Positions 9,738 through 17,987 of a stretch of 64,000 bases of DNA are shown piece by piece. The notes beneath the pieces were generated by a model. The model saw only the letters and a program-made list of their open reading frames with translations. It made no database searches and had not been told where the DNA came from. A program made the translations under genes and the position numbers. Source of the DNA: JAZKHE01 sp040385525 (lineage in GTDB: Bacteria; Bacteroidota; Bacteroidia; UBA4408); contig JAZKHE010000009.1 in the NCBI GenBank assembly GCA_040385525.1, positions 62,001 to 126,000 of the forward strand, given 5' to 3'. Position 1 is the stretch's first letter. Every line of letters begins with the position of its first letter.

Positions 9738-10294
9738 TAAAAATCTAACACTTCTGTTTCAATAACTTCGCCAGCTTGTAAATTTCCTAATTTTATTTTC
9801 CCGATTCTTACACGCACTAATCTAAGCACAGGGAATCCTGCTACTGCACACATTTTACGTACTTGTCTGTATTTGCCTTCGTTTATTGTAATAGATATCC
9901 ACGTTGTTGGTCCATGTCGGTCGTCTCTAATTTTTCTAGCTCTCGGCAAAAAATCGGGTTCAGTTTCTAATTTAAATACTTTGCAGGGCAATGTTCTATA
10001 GATTATGCTTCTGTGACTAATTTCAACTCCTTTTGATAAATTTAATAATGCTTCGGCAGAAGTTTGTCCATCTACTTGCGCATAATATTCTTTTTCAACA
10101 GATTTACTTCTTACACTTTCGCTCATTTTTCCATCAGTGGTAAGTAGCAATAAACCTTCGCTATCTTCGTCCAATCGTCCAATAGACATTGTACCTTCTG
10201 CAAAAGGATAAAGATTTCCGGCTAGTTTTTTTTTGCTGAGTTCGCACTTAAATTGGCATAAATAACCAAAAGGCTTGTGCATAATGTAGTGCAA
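9737..10294 (-). CDS. rRNA large subunit pseudouridine synthase, RluE/RsuA type
   Basis: A 185-residue pseudouridine synthase without an S4 domain, the RluE-like short form. The catalytic motif is GRLDEDSEGLLLLTTDG with the nucleophilic aspartate at D42. The KEYYAQVDG strand and the C-terminal YRQVRKMCAVAGFPVLRLVRVRIG segment are both standard in the RsuA/RluB/E/F branch. Family members isomerise one uridine in 16S or 23S rRNA; by size and lack of S4 it best matches RluE (23S position 2457 in E. coli), but the target is inferred. It is the last gene of the minus-strand run mnmE, SET protein, pseudouridine synthase, with 11 bases to the SET gene. Confidence 0.88.
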   Translation of the reverse strand: MHYIMHKPFGYLCQFKCELSKKKLAGNLYPFAEGTMSIGRLDEDSEGLLLLTTDGKMSESVRSKSVEKEYYAQVDGQTSAEALLNLSKGVEISHRSIIYRTLPCKVFKLETEPDFLPRARKIRDDRHGPTTWISITINEGKYRQVRKMCAVAGFPVLRLVRVRIGKIKLGNLQAGEVIETEVLDF

Positions 10295-10305
10295 TATTTT
10301 AAGTT

Positions 10306-10746
10306 TTAATTTAGTCCGTGTTTATTCCAGTAACCTTTGCCATAACCACAAAAAATTTCTTCGCCTTCTTTAATATTTCTTGTTGCAATTATGCAAACTT
10401 CATCATCATCACTAACTGCAATTCTTGAATTATTTTTTAAAGATGAATCCAAACTTCCTTTCGCATCATTAGCATATTTTGCAAAGCATTTTACATTCAT
10501 CGAATCCATTATGGTTCCGTCTAGCATCTGAATAAAATACCTGTCTTTGTTGTTTTTTACTCTAATATCAATTTGACGGTCGGATAAAATTTCGCCTTTA
10601 AAAACAGAAATAATTTCACCTTTGTTTATATCAATTGCAGTAAATAAACCTTTGCCTGCGTTGGGTATTTGAGATGTTTTAAGATACAAGTAATCCGATT
10701 CTGCTGCGTCAATTTGTTCTTCGTTAGTTGATGTTTTTCTAGACAT
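10306..10746 (-). CDS. SET domain protein (putative protein-lysine methyltransferase)
   Basis: A 146-residue stand-alone SET domain. The start of the fold is read as SQIPNAGKGLFTAIDINKGE, matching the G-x-G SAM-binding strand. KCFAKYANDAKG sits where eukaryotic SETs have the NH-x-C-x-P-N pseudoknot motif, here with A-N in place of N-H. The C-terminal EEIFCGYGKGYW supplies the catalytic tyrosine region. Small SET proteins of this type occur in many bacteria, and their substrates are mostly unknown. The gene lies 25 bases downstream of mnmE and 11 bases before the pseudouridine synthase. I infer a translation-related role from the neighbours only. No signal peptide. Confidence 0.85.
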   Translation of the reverse strand: MSRKTSTNEEQIDAAESDYLYLKTSQIPNAGKGLFTAIDINKGEIISVFKGEILSDRQIDIRVKNNKDRYFIQMLDGTIMDSMNVKCFAKYANDAKGSLDSSLKNNSRIAVSDDDEVCIIATRNIKEGEEIFCGYGKGYWNKHGLN

Positions 10747-10771
10747 AATTTTTTGGTGGGAGACTACTTCT

Positions 10772-12157
10772 CTATTTTCCGATACAGAATTTTGTAAATA
10801 TGGATTCTAAAAGTGTGTCGTTTGTAATGCTTCCTGTAATTTCGCCTAAATGATATAAGGCTTTACGAATATCAATAGCTAAAAAATCGCCAGTAATATT
10901 TTGCTTTAAACCAACCTCTACATTGTTTAACGAAACGTGTGTGCTATTAAGTGCTTCGTAATGGCGAGCATTGGTAACAATCATTTCGCTACCAGTGTTG
11001 TGTGTGTTTTTAACAATGGCTACAATTTTTTTCTTTAGCTCATCAATATTTTCATTTGTTTTTGCCGAAATTGTAATTGCATTTTTAAAATTAATTTCTG
11101 CCACAGGTTTAGCTAAATCAATTTTGGTAATAATAGGCAAAATTATTCCATTGTTTTCTTTTGCCATTTCAGTTAGTTCGCTGTATGTTTTTTGCGTTTG
11201 CTCCGCATCAATATCTTTCGCATCAATCAAAAACAAAATTAAAAAAGCTTGTTTTACTTTTTCAAAAGTTTTACTAATTCCAATACTTTCAATAGTATCG
11301 GTTGTTTTGCGAATACCTGCGGTGTCAATAAATCTAAATGTTATTCCATCAATCACCATTGTATCTTCAATCACATCGCGGGTCGTGCCTGCAATGTCAG
11401 AAACAATAGCTCTTTCTTCGTTAAGCAATTTATTCAGTAAGGTAGATTTTCCGGCATTGGGTTCGCCCACAATAGCAACAGAAACACCATTTTTTATAAC
11501 ATTTCCAAAACTAAACGATTCAATTAGTAAACGTATAATTCCGTTTACTTTACTAACTAGAGTTTCTAATTGTGCTCGGTTGGCAAATTCAACATCTTCT
11601 TCGCTAAAATCTAATTCTAATTCAATTAACGAAGCAAACTGAATTAACTCATCTCTTAATTTTTTTAATTCTTCAGAAAAACCTCCTCGCATTTGTTGCA
11701 ATGCCAATTTATGTTCGGCTTCTGAGCTCGATGCAATTAAATCGGCTACAGCTTCTGCTTGCGATAAATCCATCTTACCATTTAAAAATGCACGAAGCGT
11801 AAATTCTCCTGGCTTTGCTAACACGGCTCCTTTTTTTGCTAATAACTGCATAATTTGCTGTTGCACATATATTGAGCCATGGCAAGATATTTCAATAGTA
11901 TCTTCACCTGTATAAGAAGTTGGTCCTTTAAAAAGTGAAATTAAAACTTCGTCTATTATTCGGTTTTCATCCCGTAAAGTACCAAAATGTAGCGTATGCG
12001 ATGCTTTAGATAAAAGGTTTTGTTTTCCTTTAATAGAATAAAATATTGAATGCACAATAGAAATAGCTTCGGCACCCGATAAACGAATAACCGCAATTGC
12101 TCCAACTCCAGGAGCAGTAGCTAGTGCATAAATAGTGTTTTGTGAGGCTAAATTCAA
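10772..12157 (-). CDS. mnmE: tRNA uridine-5-carboxymethylaminomethyl modification GTPase MnmE
   Basis: A 461-residue protein of normal length. The N-terminal folate-binding domain begins TIYALATAPGVGAIAVIRLSG and includes KPGEFTLRAFLNGKMDLSQAEAV. The inserted G domain carries G1 GEPNAGKST (231-239), G2 AGTTRD, G3 DTAG and G4 TKID. The chain ends with FCIGK, the invariant C-x-G-K motif whose cysteine is needed for modification. With MnmG it installs the cmnm5 group at wobble U34 of several tRNAs; mnmG is not in this window. It is the first gene of a three-gene minus-strand run, and 266 bases of AT-rich DNA separate it from the divergent ATPase gene. Confidence 0.98.
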   Translation of the reverse strand: MNLASQNTIYALATAPGVGAIAVIRLSGAEAISIVHSIFYSIKGKQNLLSKASHTLHFGTLRDENRIIDEVLISLFKGPTSYTGEDTIEISCHGSIYVQQQIMQLLAKKGAVLAKPGEFTLRAFLNGKMDLSQAEAVADLIASSSEAEHKLALQQMRGGFSEELKKLRDELIQFASLIELELDFSEEDVEFANRAQLETLVSKVNGIIRLLIESFSFGNVIKNGVSVAIVGEPNAGKSTLLNKLLNEERAIVSDIAGTTRDVIEDTMVIDGITFRFIDTAGIRKTTDTIESIGISKTFEKVKQAFLILFLIDAKDIDAEQTQKTYSELTEMAKENNGIILPIITKIDLAKPVAEINFKNAITISAKTNENIDELKKKIVAIVKNTHNTGSEMIVTNARHYEALNSTHVSLNNVEVGLKQNITGDFLAIDIRKALYHLGEITGSITNDTLLESIFTKFCIGK

Positions 12158-12202
12158 TATTGTTTCGCTTTGTTATTAATTTAGGAGCGCACAAAATTAG
12201 CA

Positions 12203-12275
12203 ATAAACTTGTCAATTAATAGTATAAGTTTAGGTCAATAAAACGGATTCCATTTCGGCTCTAATTGCAATTGTT
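12203..12275. repeat. Left copies of two short repeats flanking the ATPase gene
   Basis: ATAAACTTGTCAAT (12203-12216) and CTAATTGCAATTGTT (12261-12275) each recur without mismatch on the far side of the ATPase gene. There the order is reversed (13628-13642, then 13678-13691) while the orientation is kept. The second repeat contains the palindrome AATTGCAATT. Confidence 0.6.
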
Positions 12276-12334
12276 AAAACAAAATTAATGAATATATATT
12301 ATTGATAATCAAATAGTTAAATACTTAAAATTAG

Positions 12335-12358
12335 TTTTGTTAATTAGGATTAACAAAA
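12335..12358. promoter_or_regulatory. Perfect 10-bp inverted repeat, likely operator of the ATPase gene
   Basis: TTTTGTTAAT, a four-base spacer TAGG, then ATTAACAAAA. Arms are perfect. The centre lies about 50 bases before the candidate -7 box of the ATPase gene. There is no T-run, so a terminator is unlikely. A dimeric regulator site is the simplest reading. Confidence 0.5.
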
Positions 12359-12396
12359 TATATTATTTAATGTATTTTAATTATAACAAATTGTTT

Positions 12397-12404
12397 TATA
12401 TTTG
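12397..12404 (+). promoter_or_regulatory. Candidate -7 element (TATATTTG)
   Basis: An exact TANNTTTG match 19 bases before the ATG at 12424. It would give a leader of only about 13 bases and makes the upstream alternative start at 12337 impossible, because that start would precede transcription. Confidence 0.55.
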
Positions 12405-12423
12405 TGTTATAAAAATTACAATT

Positions 12424-13617
12424 ATGGAGTCGTTAATAGAGTTTCAAAATACATTGTTAGATAATTTAGTGTATGATTTTAGCAGAGGTTTAGAAACGGA
12501 AATGGACTGGAATATGCGTTTATCTGCCATTAAAGGTTCGCGTGGTGTTGGCAAAACAACAGTTTTATTAAACTATATAAAACGCAACCCAAAAGACGCA
12601 AAAAAAATATTATATGCTAGTTTAGATGACGTTTATTTTACTGAAAATAAATTATTAGATCTTGCCAAGCAATTTAATCGTTCGGGAGGAAAACATTTGT
12701 TGTTAGACGAAGTGCATAAATACCCAAATTGGAGTCAAGAGTTAAAAAATATTTACGATTCGTTGCCACAATTAAAAGTAACGTTTACTAGTTCAAGCAT
12801 TTTACAAATTTTAAAAGGTAATTACGATTTAAGTAGGCGTGTAGTAATGTACGAGTTGCCAGGCTTATCGTTTAGAGAGTTTATTCAAATAGAAACAAAG
12901 AAAAAATTTCCTGTTTTAACTTTGGAAGAGATTTTAAAAAATCACGAATCTTTAACAAGAGACATTGTAAAAAAAATTAAACCATTTGAGTTTTGGAACG
13001 ATTACATACAGCATGGCTACTACCCATTTTATAGAGAAAATAAATTTGCTTACCATCAGCGATTAATGAATGTGGTAAACTTAACGCTCGAATCGGATTT
13101 GGTAATTTGTAAAGAAATAGACCCGCGCTACATTTTTAAACTTAAACGTTTATTGCACATGGTTGCCATAGCAGTGCCTTACACGCCCAATGTGTCTAAA
13201 TTAGCTGGCGATTTAGAGGTGTCGCGCCCAACCATGAATAATTTTTTTGATTATTTAGAAGATGGACGCTTAGTGAAATTATTACGCAGAGATGACAAAG
13301 CATTTAATGTATTATCAAAGCCAGAAAAATTGTACTTACACAACACAAATTTAATGTACGGCATAGATAAACGTAAGGTAAATGAAGGAAACATTAGAGA
13401 AACATTTTTCTTTAATCAAGTGGGTTACAAGCACAAAATTTCGTTTTCTGACGTTGGCGATTTTTTGGTTGATGGCGAATACCAGTTTGAAATTGGAGGC
13501 ATTAATAAATCTCAATTTCAAATAAAAAACCAAAAAAACACATTTATTGTGAGCGATGATATGGAATATGGCGTTGGCAATAAAATCCCGCTATGGGTAT
13601 TTGGTTTTTTGTACTAA
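12424..13617 (+). CDS. Stand-alone AAA+ ATPase of the COG1373/DUF4143 type
   Basis: A 397-residue ATPase. Walker A is GSRGVGKTT near residue 42, Walker B is HLLLDEVHKYPNW, and a sensor-like TSSSILQIL follows. The lid ends in RRVVMYELPGLSFREF. A winged-helix-like DUF4143 part follows (VSKLAGDLEVSRPTMNNFFDYL), then LYLHNTNLMYGI. The end holds a degenerate nuclease-like strand pair, DFLVDGEYQFEIGG. These proteins are common and scattered in bacteria and archaea, often near mobile or defence genes, with no settled function. I chose the ATG at 12424 because the promoter lies between it and an earlier in-frame ATG. It is a single-gene unit, flanked by mirrored short repeats and preceded by a palindrome, which hints at transfer. 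Confidence 0.85.
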   Translation: MESLIEFQNTLLDNLVYDFSRGLETEMDWNMRLSAIKGSRGVGKTTVLLNYIKRNPKDAKKILYASLDDVYFTENKLLDLAKQFNRSGGKHLLLDEVHKYPNWSQELKNIYDSLPQLKVTFTSSSILQILKGNYDLSRRVVMYELPGLSFREFIQIETKKKFPVLTLEEILKNHESLTRDIVKKIKPFEFWNDYIQHGYYPFYRENKFAYHQRLMNVVNLTLESDLVICKEIDPRYIFKLKRLLHMVAIAVPYTPNVSKLAGDLEVSRPTMNNFFDYLEDGRLVKLLRRDDKAFNVLSKPEKLYLHNTNLMYGIDKRKVNEGNIRETFFFNQVGYKHKISFSDVGDFLVDGEYQFEIGGINKSQFQIKNQKNTFIVSDDMEYGVGNKIPLWVFGFLY

Positions 13618-13627
13618 AAGGCTTTAA

Positions 13628-13691
13628 CTAATTGCAATTGTTTAGTTTTTGTTATTTAAAGACTGTAAAAATTACAGATAAACTTGTCAAT
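13628..13691. repeat. Right copies of two short repeats flanking the ATPase gene
   Basis: CTAATTGCAATTGTT at 13628-13642 and ATAAACTTGTCAAT at 13678-13691 match without mismatch the left copies at 12261-12275 and 12203-12216, in mirrored order and the same orientation. Confidence 0.6.
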
Positions 13692-13750
13692 AATTAATAT
13701 TTAATTTACATTTATAACGTCGAGTTGATTTAAAATTAATTTAGTAAAGA

Positions 13751-14227
13751 ATGAAAAAAATATTAAAATTTTGTAGTTTACTTTTGTTTTCTTTTGGAAT
13801 AACAACAGTATGTGCGCAGCAATCAAATGTTGCTTCTGGTGGAAATATTTCAGGTAGTGGCGGCTCAGTAAGTTACTCGCTTGGGCAAGTGCTTTATACA
13901 ATAAATACAGGTTCTACAGGTAGTGTAGCACAAGGTGTTCAACAAGCATTTGAAATTTTTTCAGTTGGCATCAACGAAAATGAGTTTCAAATTTCACTTA
14001 ACGCATTTCCTAACCCAACAACAACTGACTTAGTTTTAAGTACTGAAAAACTAAATTCAGAAATGAATTATCAATTAACTAATGCACAAGGCCAATTGTT
14101 AGAAAGTAAAAAAATGGAAGTTAACCAAGTAAATATAGCAATGAATAATTTTTCTGCTGGACTTTACTTTTTAAAAGTAACAAGTAATAATAAAGAAGTA
14201 AAAACATTTAAAATAATTAAAAATTAA
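13751..14227 (+). CDS. Small T9SS type A sorting-domain protein
   Basis: A 158-residue exported protein: signal peptide (MKKILKFCSLLLFSFGITTVCAQ), a short glycine/serine-rich module (SGSGGSVSYSLGQVLYT, then SVAQGVQQAFEI), and a complete type A sorting tail (LNAFPNPTTTDLVLS, NNFSAGLYFLKV, KTFKIIKN). The SYSLGQV-to-VAQGVQQ module is a recurring Bacteroidota cassette that usually sits directly before collagen-like or fibre proteins, as here, where the next gene starts 12 bases later. It is predicted to be surface-attached after type IX export and cleavage. A structural or anchoring partner of the fibre is an inference from context. Confidence 0.85.
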   Translation: MKKILKFCSLLLFSFGITTVCAQQSNVASGGNISGSGGSVSYSLGQVLYTINTGSTGSVAQGVQQAFEIFSVGINENEFQISLNAFPNPTTTDLVLSTEKLNSEMNYQLTNAQGQLLESKKMEVNQVNIAMNNFSAGLYFLKVTSNNKEVKTFKIIKN

Positions 14228-14239
14228 ATAAATACATCT

Positions 14240-16216
14240 ATGAAAAAATTATATTCACTTTTATCTGCTTTATTGCTAACAGCAAGTGTGTTTGCCCAGT
14301 CGCCGCAAAAAATGAGTTATCAAGCTGTTGTTAGAAATAGTAGCGATGCACTTGTTACATCAACTGTTGTTGGAATGCGAATTAGTATTTTACAAACAAC
14401 ATCAACGGGTACTGCTGTATATGTAGAAACCCAAACACCAACAAGTAACGCTAATGGTTTAGTTAGTTTAGAAATAGGAACTGGAACAGCTGTTACAGGA
14501 ACTTTTTCTTCAATTAATTGGGCAGCAGGACCATATTTTATTAAAATTGAAACAGATCCTGCAGGAGGAACTGCATACACTATTTCTGGTACTAGCCAAT
14601 TAAGTAGTGTGCCTTACGCATTATATGCTGCAAATGGAGTGGCGGGAGCAACAGGTATAGCAGGAGCAACAGGAGCTACGGGAGCAACAGGGGCTACGGG
14701 CGCAACAGGTCCTGCTGGTTCGGGTGCAACTGGTGCTACAGGTGTAACAGGTGCAACAGGCGCTGATGGTGCTTTAAACGCATGGTCTTTAACAGGGAAT
14801 TCTGGCACAGTTGAAGGGACAAATTTCATTGGAACCACTGATAATAACCCTTTTAACTTAAGAGTTAATAATATAAATGCGGGTAAAATTAATAGCTCAG
14901 GAATAACTTTTTATGGTTATCAAGCAGGTGGTAATAGTAACACAACGCTTTACATTACTGGTTTAGGTTTTATGGCTCTTTCTTCTAATACCATAGGAAC
15001 AAGAAATACTGCCGTTGGTTCTAAAGCATTAAAAAACAATACATCGGGGAGTAACAACACTGCTTTGGGACATGAACCAATGTTCTTTAATACCTCAGGT
15101 TATAATAATACAGCTATTGGACAACAAGCACTAGGTTCAAATACAACAGGAGGTAGAAATTCTGCTATTGGTTGTAGTGCCTTATATTTTAATACCACAG
15201 GTTCATATAATACATCAGTAGGTGAATCTGCACTAAATTCTAATACTACAGGGTATAATAATACTGCAATTGGTCAAAACACTTTGAAAATGAATACAAT
15301 TGGTTTTAGAAATACAGCATCAGGTTCTGAAGCACTTTATAGTAATACTGAGGGATATGATAACACTGCAAATGGTTATGGAGCACTTTATACAAATTTA
15401 ACTGGTCTTGTAAATACAGCGTGTGGTAGCGATGCATTATATTACAATTCAACTGGAGGTCACAATATTGCATCTGGTTATAGATCTCTTTATTCTAATA
15501 CAAATGGATATTATAATATTGGTATAGGTAATTTTTCACTTTTTTCAAATTTAACGGGATCTCGTAACACATCTAGTGGTCACGAGTCGCTTCGAGCTAA
15601 TATTAGTGGCTCATATAACACTGCAAGCGGATATAGAACTCTGTATGCTAGTACAGGTAGTAATAATACAGGATTCGGTTATCAAGCACTATATTCTAAT
15701 ATTTCAGGAAGTAATAACACTGCTTTAGGCTTTTTTGCAGATGTGTCTACTTCTAATTTAACCAATACTATAGTAATTGGTAATTCGGCAATTGTTGACG
15801 CAAGTGATAAAGTAAGAATTGGTAATTCTTCTGTTACTGTTTGCGAAGTACCTGTTGCATGGACAGTTTCGTCAGATAAATCGCTTAAAACCAATGTTAA
15901 AGAAGATATTTTGGGTTTAGATTTAATAACTAAATTAAAACCTATAAGCTATAACTATAAGGCTCATGGTGAAAGTGCTCCTCGATATGCTGGATTAATG
16001 GCTCAAGATGTATATAAGACACTTCAAGAATTAGGAATTGAATCTATCATAGTAACTAAGCCAAATGCAGATGGAACTGGCTCTTGGGGCATTCGTTACG
16101 ATGAATTAACATTGCCTCTCATAAAGGCTATTCAGGAACAGCAAAAAATGATTGAAAAATTAGAGAAGAAAATTGACGAAATTAACCAGCAAATAAAAAG
16201 TATTTCAAGTAATTAG
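14240..16216 (+). CDS. Collagen-like trimeric surface fibre with S74 intramolecular chaperone tail
   Basis: A 658-residue exported protein. Signal peptide 1-20 ends in FAQ. Residues 21-130 are the conserved Bacteroidota head module (MSYQAVVRNSSDALV to LSSVPYALYAANG). Residues 133-178 are Gly-Ala-Thr collagen-like triplets. Residues 230-500 hold about 15 repeats of 23-24 residues of the form N-T-A-x-G-x-x-A-L-x-x-N-T-x-G, as in YadA-like left-handed beta rolls. The peptidase S74 chaperone domain begins near residue 545 (SDKSLKTNV) and includes YAGLMAQDV. A final coiled coil (EQQKMIEKLEKKIDEINQQI) follows. S74 domains help trimeric fibres fold and often self-cleave at the serine. It has no T9SS tail of its own. 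The adhesin role is inferred. Confidence 0.88.
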   Translation: MKKLYSLLSALLLTASVFAQSPQKMSYQAVVRNSSDALVTSTVVGMRISILQTTSTGTAVYVETQTPTSNANGLVSLEIGTGTAVTGTFSSINWAAGPYFIKIETDPAGGTAYTISGTSQLSSVPYALYAANGVAGATGIAGATGATGATGATGATGPAGSGATGATGVTGATGADGALNAWSLTGNSGTVEGTNFIGTTDNNPFNLRVNNINAGKINSSGITFYGYQAGGNSNTTLYITGLGFMALSSNTIGTRNTAVGSKALKNNTSGSNNTALGHEPMFFNTSGYNNTAIGQQALGSNTTGGRNSAIGCSALYFNTTGSYNTSVGESALNSNTTGYNNTAIGQNTLKMNTIGFRNTASGSEALYSNTEGYDNTANGYGALYTNLTGLVNTACGSDALYYNSTGGHNIASGYRSLYSNTNGYYNIGIGNFSLFSNLTGSRNTSSGHESLRANISGSYNTASGYRTLYASTGSNNTGFGYQALYSNISGSNNTALGFFADVSTSNLTNTIVIGNSAIVDASDKVRIGNSSVTVCEVPVAWTVSSDKSLKTNVKEDILGLDLITKLKPISYNYKAHGESAPRYAGLMAQDVYKTLQELGIESIIVTKPNADGTGSWGIRYDELTLPLIKAIQEQQKMIEKLEKKIDEINQQIKSISSN

Positions 16217-16349
16217 TTTAAGAAAAGCAGAAAGGCGTGGGAAAGTTGTTTTCTTTAGGTATTCTTTTATAAAAAAAAACTATCAATTAAACAGAAATGT
16301 TTAATTTAGCACCTCTTTAAAAACAACAGAAAAACAAAAAATATAAAAT

Positions 16350-17231
16350 ATGGGCGTTTTAGTAAGCAAAAATTCAAAAGTAATAGTGCAAGGTTTTACT
16401 GGTAGTGAAGGAACTTTTCACGCTACTCAAATGATTGAGTTCGGCACTAATGTAGTAGGCGGAGTAACTCCAGGCAAAGGTGGTCAAACACATTTAGATC
16501 GTCCTGTTTTTAACACGGTAGCAGATGCTGTTAAAAAAGCAGGAGCAGATACTTCTATTATTTTTGTTCCACCTCCATTTGCTGCAGATGCAATAATGGA
16601 AGCTGCTGAAGCGGGAATTAAAGTAATTATTTGTATTACTGAAGGTATCCCAACAAAAGATATGATTATTGCAAAAGACTATTTAAAAGGTAAAGATTGC
16701 CGTTTAATTGGTCCTAATTGCCCAGGTGTAATTACTGCTGGCGAAGCAAAAGTAGGTATTATGCCAGGTTTTGTTTTCAAAAAAGGTAAAATTGGTATCG
16801 TTTCTAAATCAGGAACATTAACTTACGAAGCTGCTGATCAAATTGTAAAAGCTGGTATGGGAATTACTACAGCTATTGGTATTGGTGGCGATCCAATTAT
16901 TGGAACAACAACTAAAGAAGCTGTTGAGTTATTAATGAACGACCCAGAAACCGAAGGTATTATTATGATTGGTGAAATTGGTGGTGGAATGGAAGCTGAA
17001 GCTGCACATTGGATAAAAGCAAATGCAACTAAACCAGTTGTTGGTTTTATTGCTGGTCAAACAGCTCCTCCGGGACGTAGAATGGGACACGCTGGTGCAA
17101 TTGTTGGTGGAGAAGATGATACTGCTGCTGCAAAAATGAAAATTATGCGTGAGTGTGGAATTCACGTTGTTGATTCTCCTGCTATTATTGGTCAAACAAT
17201 GGCTAAAGCTTTAGGAAAAGTTACAGCTTAA
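16350..17231 (+). CDS. sucD: Succinyl-CoA synthetase (ADP-forming) alpha subunit
   Basis: A 293-residue subunit of the TCA-cycle enzyme that converts succinyl-CoA, ADP and phosphate to succinate, CoA and ATP. The CoA-binding Rossmann part opens VLVSKNSKVIVQGFTGSEGT, and IGPNCPGVI is the standard loop. The phospho-histidine is H247 in GRRMGHAGAIVGG. Length is normal. The beta subunit gene (sucC) is not adjacent, which is common in Bacteroidota. It stands alone, with 133 non-coding bases before it and a strong terminator after it. The stretch TTTAATTTAG about 40 bases upstream resembles a weak -7 box. Confidence 0.98.
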   Translation: MGVLVSKNSKVIVQGFTGSEGTFHATQMIEFGTNVVGGVTPGKGGQTHLDRPVFNTVADAVKKAGADTSIIFVPPPFAADAIMEAAEAGIKVIICITEGIPTKDMIIAKDYLKGKDCRLIGPNCPGVITAGEAKVGIMPGFVFKKGKIGIVSKSGTLTYEAADQIVKAGMGITTAIGIGGDPIIGTTTKEAVELLMNDPETEGIIMIGEIGGGMEAEAAHWIKANATKPVVGFIAGQTAPPGRRMGHAGAIVGGEDDTAAAKMKIMRECGIHVVDSPAIIGQTMAKALGKVTA

Positions 17232-17257
17232 TATAGAATATAAATTTTAGTAAAAAA

Positions 17258-17280
17258 GCCGAGCAATAGCTCGGTTTTTT
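17258..17280 (+). terminator. Rho-independent terminator of sucD
   Basis: CCGAGC at 17259-17264, loop AATA, GCTCGG at 17269-17274, then six T. A compact GC stem followed by a T-run, 27 bases after the sucD stop. Confidence 0.92.
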
Positions 17281-17383
17281 GTTTTTAAAAACTTGTGTTA
17301 GAGCAATTTAATGATTTAAAAAAGGCAATTCATCTAAAAAAATAATTATATTGCGAGTAAATAGGTAACTTATGTATTCAAAA

Positions 17384-17417
17384 TATCGTTAACAATGTTA
17401 TTAATTGAATAACGATA
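17384..17417. promoter_or_regulatory. Inverted repeat upstream of the SiaB-SiaC-PP2C operon
   Basis: TATCGTTA (17384-17391) and TAACGATA (17410-17417) are perfect inverted arms. A second pair, GTTATT (17397-17402) and AATAAC (17408-17413), overlaps the right arm, so only one hairpin can form at a time. The start codon is 30 bases downstream. It could be an operator or a leader switch. I see no good TANNTTTG here. Confidence 0.35.
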
Positions 17418-17447
17418 ACAAGAATTTAAAATAACTTATCTACAAAA

Positions 17448-17984
17448 ATGAAGTACGACATTAAAAACGAAATGATGGATTTGCTTAAAATTCAGGAACA
17501 AAAACCTGTTGAAGCATACATCGGACCATTTACTTTCGAAAAAGTAAATGAAATTTTAATTGAAACAAAAACTTTTTTAAATCAAAACGAACCCGATAGA
17601 CTTAAAAGCAAAAGAGTTTATTCTGTTTTGGTAGAAACAATGGAAAATGTTTTAAAGCATGCTAAAAAAGATCCAGAAAATCCCGAGGCAGCTTTATTAA
17701 TATATAAAGATGACGAAAAATATTTGGTGTACGTAGGTAATTTTGTTGAAAAAGAAGATGCTTCTTCTTTTAAAAAGCGAATAGAATACTTAATGGATAA
17801 AACACCTGAGCAACTTAAAGAATTAAAAATGCAACAACTAAAAGAAGGTAGCATTTCTGAAAAAGGCGGAGCTGGGTTAGGCCTAATTGATATAGTAATG
17901 AAAGGTAGTAATAGCTTAAACTGCGAAGTTAAGTTGTTGCAAAAAGATGATTGTTTATTTGTATTGATTATTAGCGTTATTTAA
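17448..17984 (+). CDS. SiaB-like protein kinase (DUF6272, GHKL-type ATPase fold)
   Basis: A 178-residue cytoplasmic protein with the hallmarks of SiaB/DUF6272. The N-box is VLVETMENVLKHA near residues 63-75 and supplies the Mg-ATP asparagine. A glycine-rich G-box follows at EKGGAGLGLIDI near residue 140. In Pseudomonas aeruginosa SiaB phosphorylates SiaC, and the phosphatase SiaA reverses this to control biofilm and aggregation. Here the next two genes are a SiaC-like protein (3-base gap) and a PP2C phosphatase (14-base overlap), so the whole switch is encoded. The SiaD diguanylate cyclase is not present nearby, so the output is probably different. It resembles anti-sigma kinases such as SpoIIAB in fold only. 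Confidence 0.85.
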   Translation: MKYDIKNEMMDLLKIQEQKPVEAYIGPFTFEKVNEILIETKTFLNQNEPDRLKSKRVYSVLVETMENVLKHAKKDPENPEAALLIYKDDEKYLVYVGNFVEKEDASSFKKRIEYLMDKTPEQLKELKMQQLKEGSISEKGGAGLGLIDIVMKGSNSLNCEVKLLQKDDCLFVLIISVI

Positions 17985-17987
17985 TTT

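Noticed and set aside
10971..11642. A 223-codon plus-strand frame opposite mnmE
   Set aside because: The minus-strand MnmE is complete with all motifs. The opposite frame is hydrophobic nonsense.
12337..12423. An earlier ATG for the AAA ATPase adding 29 residues
   Set aside because: The stretch contains the palindrome end and the -7 box, and the added residues have no resemblance to the family.
14640..14780. Tandem GCAACAGGAGCTACGGG-like DNA repeat as a microsatellite
   Set aside because: It is explained by the Gly-Ala-Thr collagen-like coding triplets.
14240..16216. Phage tail fibre or prophage remnant
   Set aside because: The S74 domain and collagen repeats occur in phages, but there is a secretion signal, a Bacteroidota head module and no phage gene nearby.
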